In this document: positions 33,409-42,664 of the stretch, piece after piece
Numbering within the stretch: the stretch's first letter is position 1
How the letters are laid out: each line of letters starts with the position of its first letter
DNA from: Sedimentisphaerales bacterium
Lineage (GTDB): Bacteria; Planctomycetota; Phycisphaerae; Sedimentisphaerales; SM23-30
Direction of reading: 5' to 3'
Assembly: GCA_016934515.1 (NCBI GenBank)
Contig: JAFGSR010000010.1
Coordinates: forward strand, 1-53,070
Length of the DNA: 53,070 bases
Notes under the pieces: model-generated
Seen by the model: only the letters and a program-made list of their open reading frames with translations
Told to the model about the DNA's origin: nothing
Databases searched by the model: none
Translations under genes and position numbers: made by a program

Positions 33409-33568
33409 CTGCTAACATTACCGCTTGTGGATTCCAGGTCCATCGTTGATCCGGCACCTTTGCCTGATTACCAATGGCCGCGGAACCCTTTTATTTTATT
33501 GCGCTTGGCTCCGGTAAGCCAAAGTCGTTGCAAATGATTGTATTTAAAGTTGTTAGGAGTTCCTGTTC

Positions 33569-34450
33569 ATGACCGCCAAGCTCATCAAAGGCAAGGAAAT
33601 CGCCGCTGAAATTCGCGCAGAAATCAAACAGCAGGCTGACGTTCTCAAATCCGAAAAATCTATCACGCCCGGCCTGGTTACCATTCTGGTCGGTGAGAAT
33701 CCCGCTTCGCAAAGTTACGTCCGGGCCAAGCAAAAAACCGCTCACGAACTGGGTTTCCATTCAATCCAGGAAAATCAACCTGCCGATACCACCGAACCGG
33801 ACCTGCTCAAGCTCGTCGAAAAATACAACATCGATCCCGCCATTCACGGCATCCTGGTGCAGTTGCCCCTGCCCAAACACATCAACGAAACCAAAATTTT
33901 ATACGCCATCGATCCCGACAAGGATGTGGACGGCTTCCATCCCGTAAACGTTGGCCGCATGGTCATCGGTGCACCGGCCTATCTGCCCTGCACCCCTTAC
34001 GGTATTCAGCAGATGCTCATTCGCTCCGGTGTGCAGACCGAAGGTGCCGAAGTCGTAATCGTTGGCCGCTCGAATATCGTCGGCAAACCCATCGCCAACA
34101 TCCTCCTCCAAAAAGCCGCCGGTGCCAACGCCACCGTCACCGTCTGCCACACCCGAACCAAAAACATGGCCGATCACACCAGACGCGCCGACATCCTCAT
34201 CGTCGCCGCCGGCATCCCCAAAGCCGTTACCGCCGACATGGTAAAACCCGGCGCCGTCGTCGTTGACGTTGGAGTTAACGAAGTCGGACGAACCGCCGAA
34301 GGCAAACGCATTCTCGTCGGCGATGTCGATTTCGAGCCCGTCTCCCAAATCGCCTCCGCCATCACCCCCGTCCCCGGCGGCGTCGGGCCCATGACCATCA
34401 CCATGCTCATGCTCAACACCCTCCAAGCCGCCCAACGCTCCGCTTCCTAA
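33569..34450 (+). CDS. folD: Bifunctional methylene-THF dehydrogenase/cyclohydrolase FolD
   Basis: FolD interconverts methylene-, methenyl- and 10-formyl-tetrahydrofolate. The 293-residue protein has the catalytic Tyr and Lys in SYVRAKQKTAHELG, the QLPLP motif, the signature DVDGFHPVNVGRM and the cofactor loop VGRSNIVGKPIA. The end GGVGPMTITMLMLNT is also diagnostic. AGGAG lies upstream of the ATG. A terminator follows 27 bases after the stop codon, so the gene is probably monocistronic. Confidence 0.97.
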   Translation: MTAKLIKGKEIAAEIRAEIKQQADVLKSEKSITPGLVTILVGENPASQSYVRAKQKTAHELGFHSIQENQPADTTEPDLLKLVEKYNIDPAIHGILVQLPLPKHINETKILYAIDPDKDVDGFHPVNVGRMVIGAPAYLPCTPYGIQQMLIRSGVQTEGAEVVIVGRSNIVGKPIANILLQKAAGANATVTVCHTRTKNMADHTRRADILIVAAGIPKAVTADMVKPGAVVVDVGVNEVGRTAEGKRILVGDVDFEPVSQIASAITPVPGGVGPMTITMLMLNTLQAAQRSAS

Positions 34451-34477
34451 CTTCACAAAATAAATCGTAATAGAAAA

Positions 34478-34512
34478 ACCCACCGGCTCAAAACATCGGT
34501 GGGTCTTTTGTT
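34478..34512 (+). terminator. Intrinsic terminator after folD
   Basis: The perfect 8-bp stem ACCCACCG (34478-34485) and CGGTGGGT (34497-34504) has an 11-base loop and is followed by CTTTTGTTCTT. Confidence 0.85.
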
Positions 34513-34547
34513 CTTCGCTGAAATTCTCTTGAATTATTGCGTTAAAC

Positions 34548-35537
34548 TCATTCTATCGCCGACAAAATCGTTGTCATCGTACCTTCCATGGTTCGTTCCT
34601 TCGTCATTATACCAGATATTCCACCTAATTGCGCTTTGCAGTGCGTTTTAACCTTCATAACCACTTTCGCATAATTGATCATTCCGTTGTCAGAATCCAG
34701 CTTTATCGCTCCCTTACCTTGACCTTTGGCCGTAACTTCTGAAACAAAACCGGGATCTGCTGTAGCGTCTTCTCCGACACAAGAAATCGCCGCCTTGGCA
34801 TTAAAACATGCCTGGCCGTCCAGCACCTCGCAAAATGTCATCTCCATCTCCTGGATAGCATAATTGCTCGTTGTAAACTTCTCGTAAATAGTAAAAATGT
34901 CACCGTTGGCCATCTCCCGGTCAGGGTAATCTGGTAGTACGTTGTCCAGAATGTGCTCCCGACTCTCAAAAACTTCCTGGGTAACTTCCTGTTGATGTTC
35001 CTTGTAAACTTCCTCATCCATATCACTGCCCACCCGGATACCTTTTTCGCACAATATTGCGTCGGCGATTACTTCGCCATTCCACAACTCCAGCAATTCA
35101 CCTTCCGGACTCATACGCACCGTAATGCTTTTCCCCGCCAGTTTTGAATATCGCTTCGCCAGTTCCGGCACCACCTGCGGACCGTCCTCCGATCTCCACT
35201 TAAATTCGCCCTTGGGCCAAACTCCCTTGACACTGGCGCGATCCCAACTCTGCTTGATTATCATATTTCCCTCTTCGTCAACCTCCTCACAGTTCAGGAT
35301 AATATCAATCTCGCTTAGGTATTTCAACTTCACTCCCCACACCCCGCCTTCCTCCATGTCCACCTTGTCGGTTCTGCGAAATCCCACAATTTCACCCGGC
35401 TCCATCTTGAACCGAATCAAACCAACCTGCTTTTCACCCTGGCCCGGCTTAGTGCCGCTTTGCTTATTACACGAAGATACCAACGCCATAAATCCATACA
35501 GAATAAGCACTAACAGAAAAATTCCAACCTTGCGCAT
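34548..35537 (-). CDS. Putative lipoprotein, paralogue of the next gene
   Basis: The start at 35537 is marked by AGGGAGGA 5 bases upstream; the frame is open for another 29 codons but lacks support there. The 329-residue protein starts MRKVGIFLLVLILYGFMALV followed by SSC, a lipobox at about Cys23. The mature part is beta-rich. It shares a pattern with the neighbour at 35709-36680 (IKQ...G-W-...F...VVPE; VRMSPEGELLELWNG against MRVSPDGSVIEVQG). This pair resembles the DUF6263-type exported proteins of planctomycetes, from memory. Function unknown. Confidence 0.75.
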   Translation of the reverse strand: MRKVGIFLLVLILYGFMALVSSCNKQSGTKPGQGEKQVGLIRFKMEPGEIVGFRRTDKVDMEEGGVWGVKLKYLSEIDIILNCEEVDEEGNMIIKQSWDRASVKGVWPKGEFKWRSEDGPQVVPELAKRYSKLAGKSITVRMSPEGELLELWNGEVIADAILCEKGIRVGSDMDEEVYKEHQQEVTQEVFESREHILDNVLPDYPDREMANGDIFTIYEKFTTSNYAIQEMEMTFCEVLDGQACFNAKAAISCVGEDATADPGFVSEVTAKGQGKGAIKLDSDNGMINYAKVVMKVKTHCKAQLGGISGIMTKERTMEGTMTTILSAIE

Positions 35538-35708
35538 GACAGTCCTCCCTGAAAAAATCCAATATTTTCGAAAAGAACCCTTAGATCTCAATAAGCTTGC
35601 TAACCCGGCAAAAGAACTACCCAACCAATCTGACTTGCTACATTTTTAACAAACCATCAGAAAATTGTCAAATTATTTTATTGCCCACCGAGAATGGCCC
35701 CTGTTCTC

Positions 35709-36680
35709 TTATTTTTTTAACTCCCAATTGCAGGTAACTTTGGTCGCCGAGGCTGCCTCTTTCTTAATCTCCCCGCTCTTGCTGTCTTTCAGGGTAATCT
35801 TACCCTTGTATTCCCGAACCGACTGGCCTTTGCTGACAAATCCCGTCGCTCGATCCAATAACAACTGGGCTTCTTCTTTGCCGGCCCCTTGGGCATGAGC
35901 TGTCAATCCTTCCAGTTGCGTCCATTGGGGCATCTGGTTGTCAACCTTTCTGACCGCCTTCTTTTCCACCACTACACCTGCCGTCTCAATATTCTTTATC
36001 GACCAAATGTTTTTCACTCGTCCCAGGTTCGTTATCCCCCCTTCATTTTCACTGGCCCACTGCTCACCCACGCCAACTTCACGCCCAGGATAACTCTCCA
36101 GCAATCCCAAACATAACATCTGGTCGCTCTTCTGGTATTCCTTGATTAGCCGCGGCCGCAACTTCTTATACCACAATTTCATCTTCGAATTTTCCGGTTG
36201 CTTCGGATCGACGAATATCTTGTCCACCACCTTGCCAATCCCCTGCACCTCGATAACACTACCGTCCGGACTCACACGCATCACCAGAGCTTCTCCCAGA
36301 TAAGCCGCTTCCTTCCGGATCGCCTTGGGAACCACAGCATCCTTCTTCGCCGAATCATATTCAAACTTGCTCTGCTGCCAGCCGCCCTCCGCCTTCATCC
36401 TGGTCAAAGTCTGCTTGATGTGCATCACCCCGTTCGGCTCAACCGCCAGGCACTCCACCGAAAATTCCGAAACCATCTTCCGCTTCAGTTCATTCTTCTG
36501 CTCGGCACCCCTCGTACTCACCGATTCTTCGGTTTTCACTATCGTCGCCGAAAATCCCTTCGGCACCGCCAGCTTTAGTTCAACCTTATCCTGCCCCGGA
36601 CAATCCGTCGCTGACCAGAGCACCAAAACCGCACCCGCCAGAACCAACATCAATCTGAAAACATAACCTTTTTTCATCAT
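35709..36680 (-). CDS. Putative exported protein, paralogue of preceding lipoprotein
   Basis: The 323-residue protein has a Sec signal (MMKKGYVFRLMLVLAGAVLV, cleaved after about residue 29) but no clear lipobox cysteine position. Two ATGs in tandem (36680 and 36677) could start; AAAGG lies 4 and 7 bases upstream. Middle motifs MHIKQTLTR, GGWQQSKFEYDS and MRVSPDGSVIEVQG parallel those of the lipoprotein at 34548. The pair likely arose by duplication. Function is unknown; one product would be membrane-anchored and the other soluble or outer-surface. Confidence 0.75.
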   Translation of the reverse strand: MMKKGYVFRLMLVLAGAVLVLWSATDCPGQDKVELKLAVPKGFSATIVKTEESVSTRGAEQKNELKRKMVSEFSVECLAVEPNGVMHIKQTLTRMKAEGGWQQSKFEYDSAKKDAVVPKAIRKEAAYLGEALVMRVSPDGSVIEVQGIGKVVDKIFVDPKQPENSKMKLWYKKLRPRLIKEYQKSDQMLCLGLLESYPGREVGVGEQWASENEGGITNLGRVKNIWSIKNIETAGVVVEKKAVRKVDNQMPQWTQLEGLTAHAQGAGKEEAQLLLDRATGFVSKGQSVREYKGKITLKDSKSGEIKKEAASATKVTCNWELKK

Positions 36681-36719
36681 TTTGCCTTTCCGCCTTCACC
36701 CCGGAAATAATTTTGTCGC

Positions 36720-38102
36720 TTATCCGCCGTGCAGCGGCCGCCCCAACAATGCTTCCGTCGCCTCCGCCAACGCCTCGCAGAAGGTCGGATGCCCGTGGAT
36801 CGTCGCCTCCAGTTCATGCAGCGTGCATTCCGACTTCATCAGCACCGCCACTTCCTGAACCATATCGCTCGCATGAGGGCACATCAGATGCGCCCCGACA
36901 ATCTCGTCATCACCGTTGGCCACCAGTTTCACAAATCCATCCGTTTCCGCATAAGCCATCGCCATCCCACTGGCCGCCATCGAAAACGTCGCTACCCGAA
37001 CTCCCTCATGCTGCTCCCGGGCCTGCTCCTCGGTCAAGCCCACCGTCGCAATTTCCGGATGCGTATAAACCGCCGATGGTACAATCGCGTAATCTTCCCC
37101 GTCCGCTTTGCCCATTATCGTGTTAACCGCCACCGCCGCCTGACGACTGGCCACATGAGCCAACTGCAGCTTACCCGTTACATCGCCAATAGCAAAAACA
37201 TTCGCCACACTCGTTCGGCACTGATCGTCCACCACCACAAATCCCTTATCCAGCTTCACCCCCGCCTCTTCCAGCCCCAGCCCCGAACTCATCGGCCGCC
37301 TACCCGTACACACCAACGCCAACGAAACCTCCTTTACCAATCCGCCCCCCAGCGTGCACTTCACCTTATCCCCGCTCAATTCCATCTTCTCCACCGCCGT
37401 GCTGCAGTTCACTTCAACCCCCTTTTTCTTGAACGACTTCGCCAGCCCCGCCGAAATGTCCACATCCGCCATCGGCAGCAGCCGATCCAGCATCTCCACC
37501 ACCGTCACCTCACAGCCCAACTCCGAAAACACCGTGGCAAATTCGCATCCAATGTAACCGCCGCCCACAATCACCATCGATTCCGGCAAACTGTCCAATT
37601 CCAGTATCTCATCGCTGGTCATTACCTTGCTCCGATCACCCGGAAAAACCTTAGGCATCGTCGGCTCACCGCCCGTCGCCAAAATCACATTTTCAGTTTC
37701 CAGAACTTCCGTTCCTCCGCTGTTCAACTTCACTTCAACCTTATTCGCACCCACCAGCTTCCCCATCCCTTCATAAACATCCACCTTGCGGCTTTTCATT
37801 AGCATCCCCACCCCGCCCCGCAGCCGACGCACCACCCCATCCTTCCGCTTCATCATTGCCGCCAGATCAATACTTACCGATCCCACCGTAATCCCATGAG
37901 TTTTCGCCTCGGCAATATTCGCCGCAATCTCCGAACTGTGCAAAAGCGCCTTTGTCGGAATGCACCCGCGATTCAAACACGTTCCGCCCAACTCCCGATT
38001 CTCCACCAACGCCACTCGCTCCCCCTCATTGCCCAGACGCAACGCCGCCACATATCCTCCCGGTCCCGATCCCATCACTACTGCTTTATACTTCTGTGCC
38101 AT
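36720..38102 (-). CDS. lpdA: Dihydrolipoyl dehydrogenase
   Basis: LpdA reoxidises dihydrolipoamide in 2-oxoacid dehydrogenase or glycine-cleavage complexes. The 460-residue flavoprotein has the FAD-binding GSGPGGYVAA, the redox disulphide in GGTCLNRGCIPTKALLHS (Cys42, Cys47), an NAD-binding GGGYIGCEFA and, near the C-terminus, the catalytic His-Glu pair in HGHPTFCEAL. The gene is 39 bases downstream of nothing recognisable as its complex partners; E1 and E2 genes are not in the window. AAAGAGG precedes the ATG. Confidence 0.95.
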   Translation of the reverse strand: MAQKYKAVVMGSGPGGYVAALRLGNEGERVALVENRELGGTCLNRGCIPTKALLHSSEIAANIAEAKTHGITVGSVSIDLAAMMKRKDGVVRRLRGGVGMLMKSRKVDVYEGMGKLVGANKVEVKLNSGGTEVLETENVILATGGEPTMPKVFPGDRSKVMTSDEILELDSLPESMVIVGGGYIGCEFATVFSELGCEVTVVEMLDRLLPMADVDISAGLAKSFKKKGVEVNCSTAVEKMELSGDKVKCTLGGGLVKEVSLALVCTGRRPMSSGLGLEEAGVKLDKGFVVVDDQCRTSVANVFAIGDVTGKLQLAHVASRQAAVAVNTIMGKADGEDYAIVPSAVYTHPEIATVGLTEEQAREQHEGVRVATFSMAASGMAMAYAETDGFVKLVANGDDEIVGAHLMCPHASDMVQEVAVLMKSECTLHELEATIHGHPTFCEALAEATEALLGRPLHGG

Positions 38103-38355
38103 CTGCTCAAATGCCTCTTTCTGTTTTCAAATCAACAAAGATTTACACGTTCCTCTTACTCAAATCACGTTAAAAACCACTTAAAGACCGCCAAAAAACG
38201 CAGCTTCAACCAGTATATATCCCAACCACTACAATATCAACCGCGATTTTCCACCCCTTGTGCCCCGCATTTCCCCAAGGTCGGGGGGCATGATCAAGTT
38301 TATCCCGATTCATCGGGGCCGCACAGCGGTTTAAGCATGGTTTTCACTTCCTGCT
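38103..38355. other. Intergenic stretch upstream of lpdA
   Basis: This non-coding interval holds the lpdA leader. A G/C-rich imperfect inverted segment occurs near 38260-38310 (CCCCAAGGTCGGGGGGC). No confident promoter or repeat copy was recognised. Confidence 0.4.
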
Positions 38356-38367
38356 ACATAAACAAAA

Positions 38368-38398
38368 ACGGCAGGGACCACCTCCTAATCCCTGCCGT
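38368..38398 (-). terminator. Intrinsic terminator of the HDOD gene
   Basis: A perfect 10-bp inverted repeat, ACGGCAGGGA (38368-38377) and TCCCTGCCGT (38389-38398), is followed on the - strand by TTTTTGTTT. It lies 57 bases after the stop of the HDOD gene. Confidence 0.85.
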
Positions 38399-38454
38399 CA
38401 TTATAATCTTTTTCGCCCCCCGTATTCATTTTTTCAAATTACGATCAAAATGCT

Positions 38455-39372
38455 CTAGCTGCTCAGCGACAACAGAATTTCAGACTTCTCCGCTTCCTCT
38501 TCCACCACGCTCATCAGATCCGCAATCTTATCCGGCGTCAAATTCAATTCCTCGCGCACCCGATGATCGTAACTGGCCGACGGATTACCGCTGTCGCCCA
38601 ACCCCTGGTTATGACAGATATAGTCTGCCATATGCACCAGCTTAACCAGACCGCAATGCTCTTCATCCGGACACGCCATCGGATCATGATGCCACCTTAT
38701 CACCGAATGGATCGCCTTATCAATGCCCCACTTCTCTGCCAGCCACGCCCCCGCCTCGTCATGACCCATACCCACAAAGCGGCTCTCTTCCTTAATCGCC
38801 GGTATGTCCTCACGCACCGCACTTTCTAACGCTTTATGAAATTCCGGATTCGCATAACACTCAAACAGAATCTTACCCATGTCGTGCACTATCCCCGCCA
38901 GATGCACCATATCACGCGTCAAACGCTGGTTCACATTATTCACGCAGTAATCGTGCAGCACTGCTGACACAATCCCTACGCACACCGAATGCTTCCAAAA
39001 TTCCCGCCGGTCGAAAACCGGACTCTTCGCCCGACCAAAAGCACCAAAAACACTCGTGCTCAACGCAATGTTCACCACCGACAAAAATCCCAACCGCGCA
39101 ATCGCCGGCTGCAGCTCGGTAATCTCCGTACCGTGCCGAGGCGCGTAAAACACCGAATTAACCACCTTAAGCACCTTCGTCGCTATCGCCGGATCATCCT
39201 CAATAATCCCGGCTATATCCTTGGCGTTACTCTTCGGATCGTGAGCCATCTTCTGCACACGCATCACAACTTCCGGCAGCGTCGGCAAATCTTCCGCCTG
39301 CTCGAATATCGCCATCAACTCGTAGGGGTCGCGCTTCGTTTGGGATATCGTATTTGCTGACATGTTGTCCAT
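38455..39372 (-). CDS. HDOD-domain signalling protein
   Basis: The start MDNMSANTISQ at 39372 follows AAAGGA by 6-7 bases; the frame is open for 24 more codons upstream without support. The 305-residue protein is mainly one HDOD domain (about 20-220): LPTLPEVVMRVQKMAHDP, IAGIIEDDPAIATKVLKVVN, LGFLSVVNIAL and the degenerate HD region VHLAGIVHDMGKILFE. HDOD proteins lack the enzyme activity of HD-GYP domains in most cases; here the H-D pair (VHDMGK) is present. They regulate motility and stress responses. No output domain is attached. Confidence 0.9.
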   Translation of the reverse strand: MDNMSANTISQTKRDPYELMAIFEQAEDLPTLPEVVMRVQKMAHDPKSNAKDIAGIIEDDPAIATKVLKVVNSVFYAPRHGTEITELQPAIARLGFLSVVNIALSTSVFGAFGRAKSPVFDRREFWKHSVCVGIVSAVLHDYCVNNVNQRLTRDMVHLAGIVHDMGKILFECYANPEFHKALESAVREDIPAIKEESRFVGMGHDEAGAWLAEKWGIDKAIHSVIRWHHDPMACPDEEHCGLVKLVHMADYICHNQGLGDSGNPSASYDHRVREELNLTPDKIADLMSVVEEEAEKSEILLSLSS

Positions 39373-39910
39373 TTCGTGTCCTTTCCCGTTGCTGCTGTTC
39401 TTAATTGTCCCTGACAAAACCACCGCGCCGGGTGATACCGACAAGTTCTCTTGCAGGTGGCCCTGCTAACAAAAATCCTGCCCTGCCGACACTAAAATCT
39501 CTCTCCCCTTTTCGACTCCTTTTGCCAAGCAACTTTTCTCCAGGCCGCTCAACCTTTTCTCCAGGCCGCTCAACCTCTTTACCACGTTCCTTTTCGCCAA
39601 CCAAAATCCGCTCAGCCGGCCTTGTTCAGGACAACCCCTGCTTTTGCACTTGTATCATCGTCTAAAATTTCCGCTCAATTTCCTTAAAATTCCGAACTTA
39701 TCTGATTTACCCTGACAAATGGAACCTCTACCCACAAATTTTCCTTTTTCCCCCACAAATCCACCCGCCACGACCGATAATAATACCTTTGTTGGCTGAC
39801 TGACTTACGCCGCGAAACGGTTTTTAAGCCTCATTGTCAGTAAATGCAGGAGGGACTCCAGGTGGCCGATATCCGTCGGCTTTTTGGCGTTAATAATAAT
39901 AAAAGGAAAT
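39373..39910. other. 538-base gap with repeats and a double hairpin
   Basis: A diverged GGGTGGCACC-type repeat lies at 39428-39468. A 21-base unit (CTTTTCTCCAGGCCGCTCAA) is repeated twice in tandem near 39531-39575. At 39849-39859 the hairpin GGAG-GGA-CTCC, and at 39865-39885 the hairpin GCCGA-TATCCG-TCGGC with five T's, form a terminator-like + strand element just before a small ORF. No larger gene is supported. A 67-codon - strand ORF at 39401-39604 is largely the repeat and is not believed. Confidence 0.45.
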
Positions 39911-40111
39911 ATGCCAGGTACGCCAAAACTGGGTTGTCAATCATGCCCAGACCTGACAGGCTGTTATCGCGTCCGAAAAAAACAAAGTCCACGACAACGC
40001 TTGAGGCAACAAACCAAAACTGGAAAACTAAACGCTAACGACAAACTGCACACGTTATTGGGAATGATGATGACTATTTGGCAAATAAATTGCGCGGCCC
40101 CACCTTACTGA
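39911..40111 (+). CDS. Possible small cysteine-containing protein
   Basis: An ATG behind AAAAGGAAAT opens a 66-codon frame. The product begins MPGTPKLGCQSCPDLTGCYR, with a C-x2-C-x5-C pattern suggestive of metal binding, then a strongly basic stretch. Its end overlaps the 3' end of the convergent beta-helix gene by 38 bases. No family was recognised. The leader contains two hairpins, one with a T run, so attenuation is possible. Confidence 0.3.
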   Translation: MPGTPKLGCQSCPDLTGCYRVRKKQSPRQRLRQQTKTGKLNANDKLHTLLGMMMTIWQINCAAPPY

Positions 40112-42269
40112 TGTCGATCGGCTTAAAGCCCAGCTTCAATGCCGGTGAGCCGGGCTTCAAAGAAAAATCTCCGTTAGAAGGATCAACAAACATCGGATCG
40201 GCAACCACGGAATGCTCATCCATACCTTTTGCCTGCCATTGCGCAAAGGTATATTTTTTACCGCTGAGGAAGGTGACAGGCTCCTCCTTCTCATGAAAAT
40301 AAACGTTGTAGTCCCATAGTGTGCTAAAATCAGGCCAGTCGGACTCTTTTAGCAGCGGTCCCTGACGCCAGACTATGATATTATGTGCAAAGATTTCACC
40401 TTTATATGGTTTTGGGCCCGGGGGAAGATCACCATAAACCGTCAACTGATACTTTTGCCCGTAGAGAAAAATATTATTATGTATGAAGTTGCCGGCACAG
40501 TTGAAGTTGCTGCCATATCCACCCGCTACTGCATTATACACTACGTTGTTTTCCACAACGATTCCGTAACAACCATTGTCGAGGATGATTCCCTCGCCGG
40601 AGCCCCATAAATCACTGGCGGAAATATTACGAATGTAATTATTCCGAATTACCGTACCCGGAGAGGTGCCCAAAGCGTAAATAGCTCCGTGGGTTCCCAA
40701 TATCCCCGTCCCCAGCTCATGTATATGATTGAATTCAATGATATTATCCCGCGCCCGCTGCAGCGGGAAGTAGCTCCAGGTCCATCCGACCGAAATAGCC
40801 CACATCAGGGGCCCGGTAATTTCGTTGTGACTGATAATATTACCGCTGCTCTGACCGATCCAGATACCAGCCGCTCCCAGATAAACTTGCCCTGCATCGA
40901 GCATTCGATTGTCTGAAACAACTATATTTCGCGTTTCCTCAATATCCTGATCACAATTTTCCCGCTCACCAATCTTCACGCACCCGGCGCCAAGATCACC
41001 GAACGTATTACCAATAATCGAATTATCTCGGCAACCACGCCTCATCTCGATACCCCAGGCTCCGAGATGGCTCAACTCACATCTCTCCAGGCTGCAATAA
41101 TATGCTCCGTCAGCAAAGATAGCAGCCGGAGGAGTAATTTCAGCCTGTGGATTACAGTGCCCTTCCTCCGGCAACTCCCAGGCCGTATACGCAAAAGTGA
41201 GTTTGACAAAGCGAACATGTTGAACGAAACGTCCCTGATCTACATCACCCTCCAGACGTAACAACTGATACACACCTGCCCCAGGCGCAATAATCTCTGC
41301 CTGAGACAAATCTTCTCCCGGCAGCGGGTGGTAATATAACACCCCTTTGCCTCGGTCCAGGTACCAACTCCCCGGCTCACTGATTTCCTCAAATACATTA
41401 TCAACATAGTACCCGCCCGACCAGGTTAAAGGTCTAAAGCTTCCACCGGTAAACAGCACCACATGCTTCTGGTCATCCAGACGTTGGATACGCAGTCGGG
41501 CCTCCGTCCAAAACTGAAGCACCACGATCTCAATATCATTAATATTAGACCAGTCCGATCGTATATCACCCGGTTCGTATTGAAATGCCCTCTTGGCTAA
41601 TTCTCCTTCATCAGGCGTACTTTGTGCCATCCAACTATTCTTGTCGAACTCGGACAAATTGGCTAATTTCAAAAAATCCTCTTTAGGATAGCGTGGCCGA
41701 TGCCGACGCTTACCATTAACAAACATCTGTCGAAAATACCATTTTCCTGCCTGGACCTCGGGCATCTCAACCTTCCACAATGGCCCATCAGCTTTTTGCC
41801 ACCCGCTGATTATCTTGCCCCCACTGATGACCGCTTTTTCGCCCGGAAAAGATTCATAAATAACCGGGCTGGCTTCTGATCCGGAATCTTCGGGACGCAA
41901 TACGAACGGCTTCTCCAATCGGTATGTTCCCCCGCGAAGTTGCACATGTATAGGACCATGATGATTCATCGTAGCACGAAGTTTTCGCACCGCCTCACGG
42001 GCCCTCTCCAGCGTGGCAAAAGGACCATCCGCTTGTTCAGCGTTCGTCTCCGCAAGTTTTCCTGACCATGAATCATCACCATCCGGAGATATATAAAAAT
42101 CAGCCCTGACAGTTTTTGACTCAGATCTCGCGGGATCATTCACACTCCCTGTCGCTGGCAGCACCGTAGTCATACCAAGCAGAATCGTAACTGTTGCAGG
42201 AATCCAATAGCCTCTACTGCTTAAAACATTTTTATGCTGAGATTTCCCATTTACACGTTTACAAAACAT
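40074..42269 (-). CDS. Secreted right-handed beta-helix protein, possibly GH141-like
   Basis: The 731-residue protein has a signal segment at about 25-45. The opening ADFYISPDGDDSWSGKLAET, GPFATLERAREAVRKLR, LRGGTYRLEKPFVL and GEKAVISGGKIISGW is the typical start of beta-helix carbohydrate-active proteins. The region from about 370 to 640 contains repeated turns with N-rich rungs (NSIIGNTFGDLG, NIVVSDNRMLDAG, NNYIRNISASD). Relatives include GH141 and polysaccharide lyase-like proteins, from memory. Substrate unknown; it is divergent from the GH99-like and GH127 genes, implying a shared polysaccharide. GAAAGGG supports the start. Confidence 0.8.
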   Translation of the reverse strand: MFCKRVNGKSQHKNVLSSRGYWIPATVTILLGMTTVLPATGSVNDPARSESKTVRADFYISPDGDDSWSGKLAETNAEQADGPFATLERAREAVRKLRATMNHHGPIHVQLRGGTYRLEKPFVLRPEDSGSEASPVIYESFPGEKAVISGGKIISGWQKADGPLWKVEMPEVQAGKWYFRQMFVNGKRRHRPRYPKEDFLKLANLSEFDKNSWMAQSTPDEGELAKRAFQYEPGDIRSDWSNINDIEIVVLQFWTEARLRIQRLDDQKHVVLFTGGSFRPLTWSGGYYVDNVFEEISEPGSWYLDRGKGVLYYHPLPGEDLSQAEIIAPGAGVYQLLRLEGDVDQGRFVQHVRFVKLTFAYTAWELPEEGHCNPQAEITPPAAIFADGAYYCSLERCELSHLGAWGIEMRRGCRDNSIIGNTFGDLGAGCVKIGERENCDQDIEETRNIVVSDNRMLDAGQVYLGAAGIWIGQSSGNIISHNEITGPLMWAISVGWTWSYFPLQRARDNIIEFNHIHELGTGILGTHGAIYALGTSPGTVIRNNYIRNISASDLWGSGEGIILDNGCYGIVVENNVVYNAVAGGYGSNFNCAGNFIHNNIFLYGQKYQLTVYGDLPPGPKPYKGEIFAHNIIVWRQGPLLKESDWPDFSTLWDYNVYFHEKEEPVTFLSGKKYTFAQWQAKGMDEHSVVADPMFVDPSNGDFSLKPGSPALKLGFKPIDISKVGPRNLFAK

Positions 42270-42664
42270 AATTCAGCCCTTTCGACACTAATAATTTTAT
42301 CAAATTCGTCTTGAACTATAAACTCTGATTTCCCATATATCATTTCATATCTTAGCTTAGCTACGCCGCTGAACCTCTTTTTTAATAGAATATCAAATCA
42401 CTCTCAAAAACTAAAGATTTCAAACTTCATTTTGAAATTATTTCATCTACCATAATAGCAAAAACATGAATTTAGTAACTGATTATTGTTTCTTTGACGT
42501 ACCTCACCCATTGGATTCTCCAAGTCAGAACGGTAAAACTGGCTTAAACAGCACCCATAGACTCTATACGAGCAAAATCTCGCTTTTTTCCACAGGTTTA
42601 CTTGGAAAATCCGGGGTAAAAATTGCTACATATGCAAAGTCAATCTTGGTACAATAACAACTAT
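42270..42664. promoter_or_regulatory. Divergent control region between the glycan genes
   Basis: This A/T-rich 395-base gap separates two divergent genes and should hold both promoters. A perfect 8-bp inverted repeat, ATTTCAAA (42417-42424) and TTTGAAAT (42431-42438), with a 6-base spacer is a candidate operator. No confident -35/-10 pair was assigned. A 63-codon + strand ORF at 42466 is not supported. Confidence 0.45.

Noticed and set aside
33133..33537. A 134-codon + strand ORF in the gap before folD.
   Set aside because: It consists of dispersed repeat sequence and a terminator hairpin, and no start signal is seen.
33502..33568. A tetrahydrofolate riboswitch before folD.
   Set aside because: Only a small 6-bp hairpin is present, and none of the conserved riboswitch core strings I know are visible.
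36729..37802. A 357-codon + strand ORF opposite lpdA.
   Set aside because: It is rich in H and R as expected for an antisense frame of a GC-rich gene; lpdA is unambiguous.
39841..39872. A sigma-28 promoter before the small cysteine ORF.
   Set aside because: GCCGATAT resembles the -10 element, but the nearest TAAA is 20 bases away and the string is part of a hairpin.
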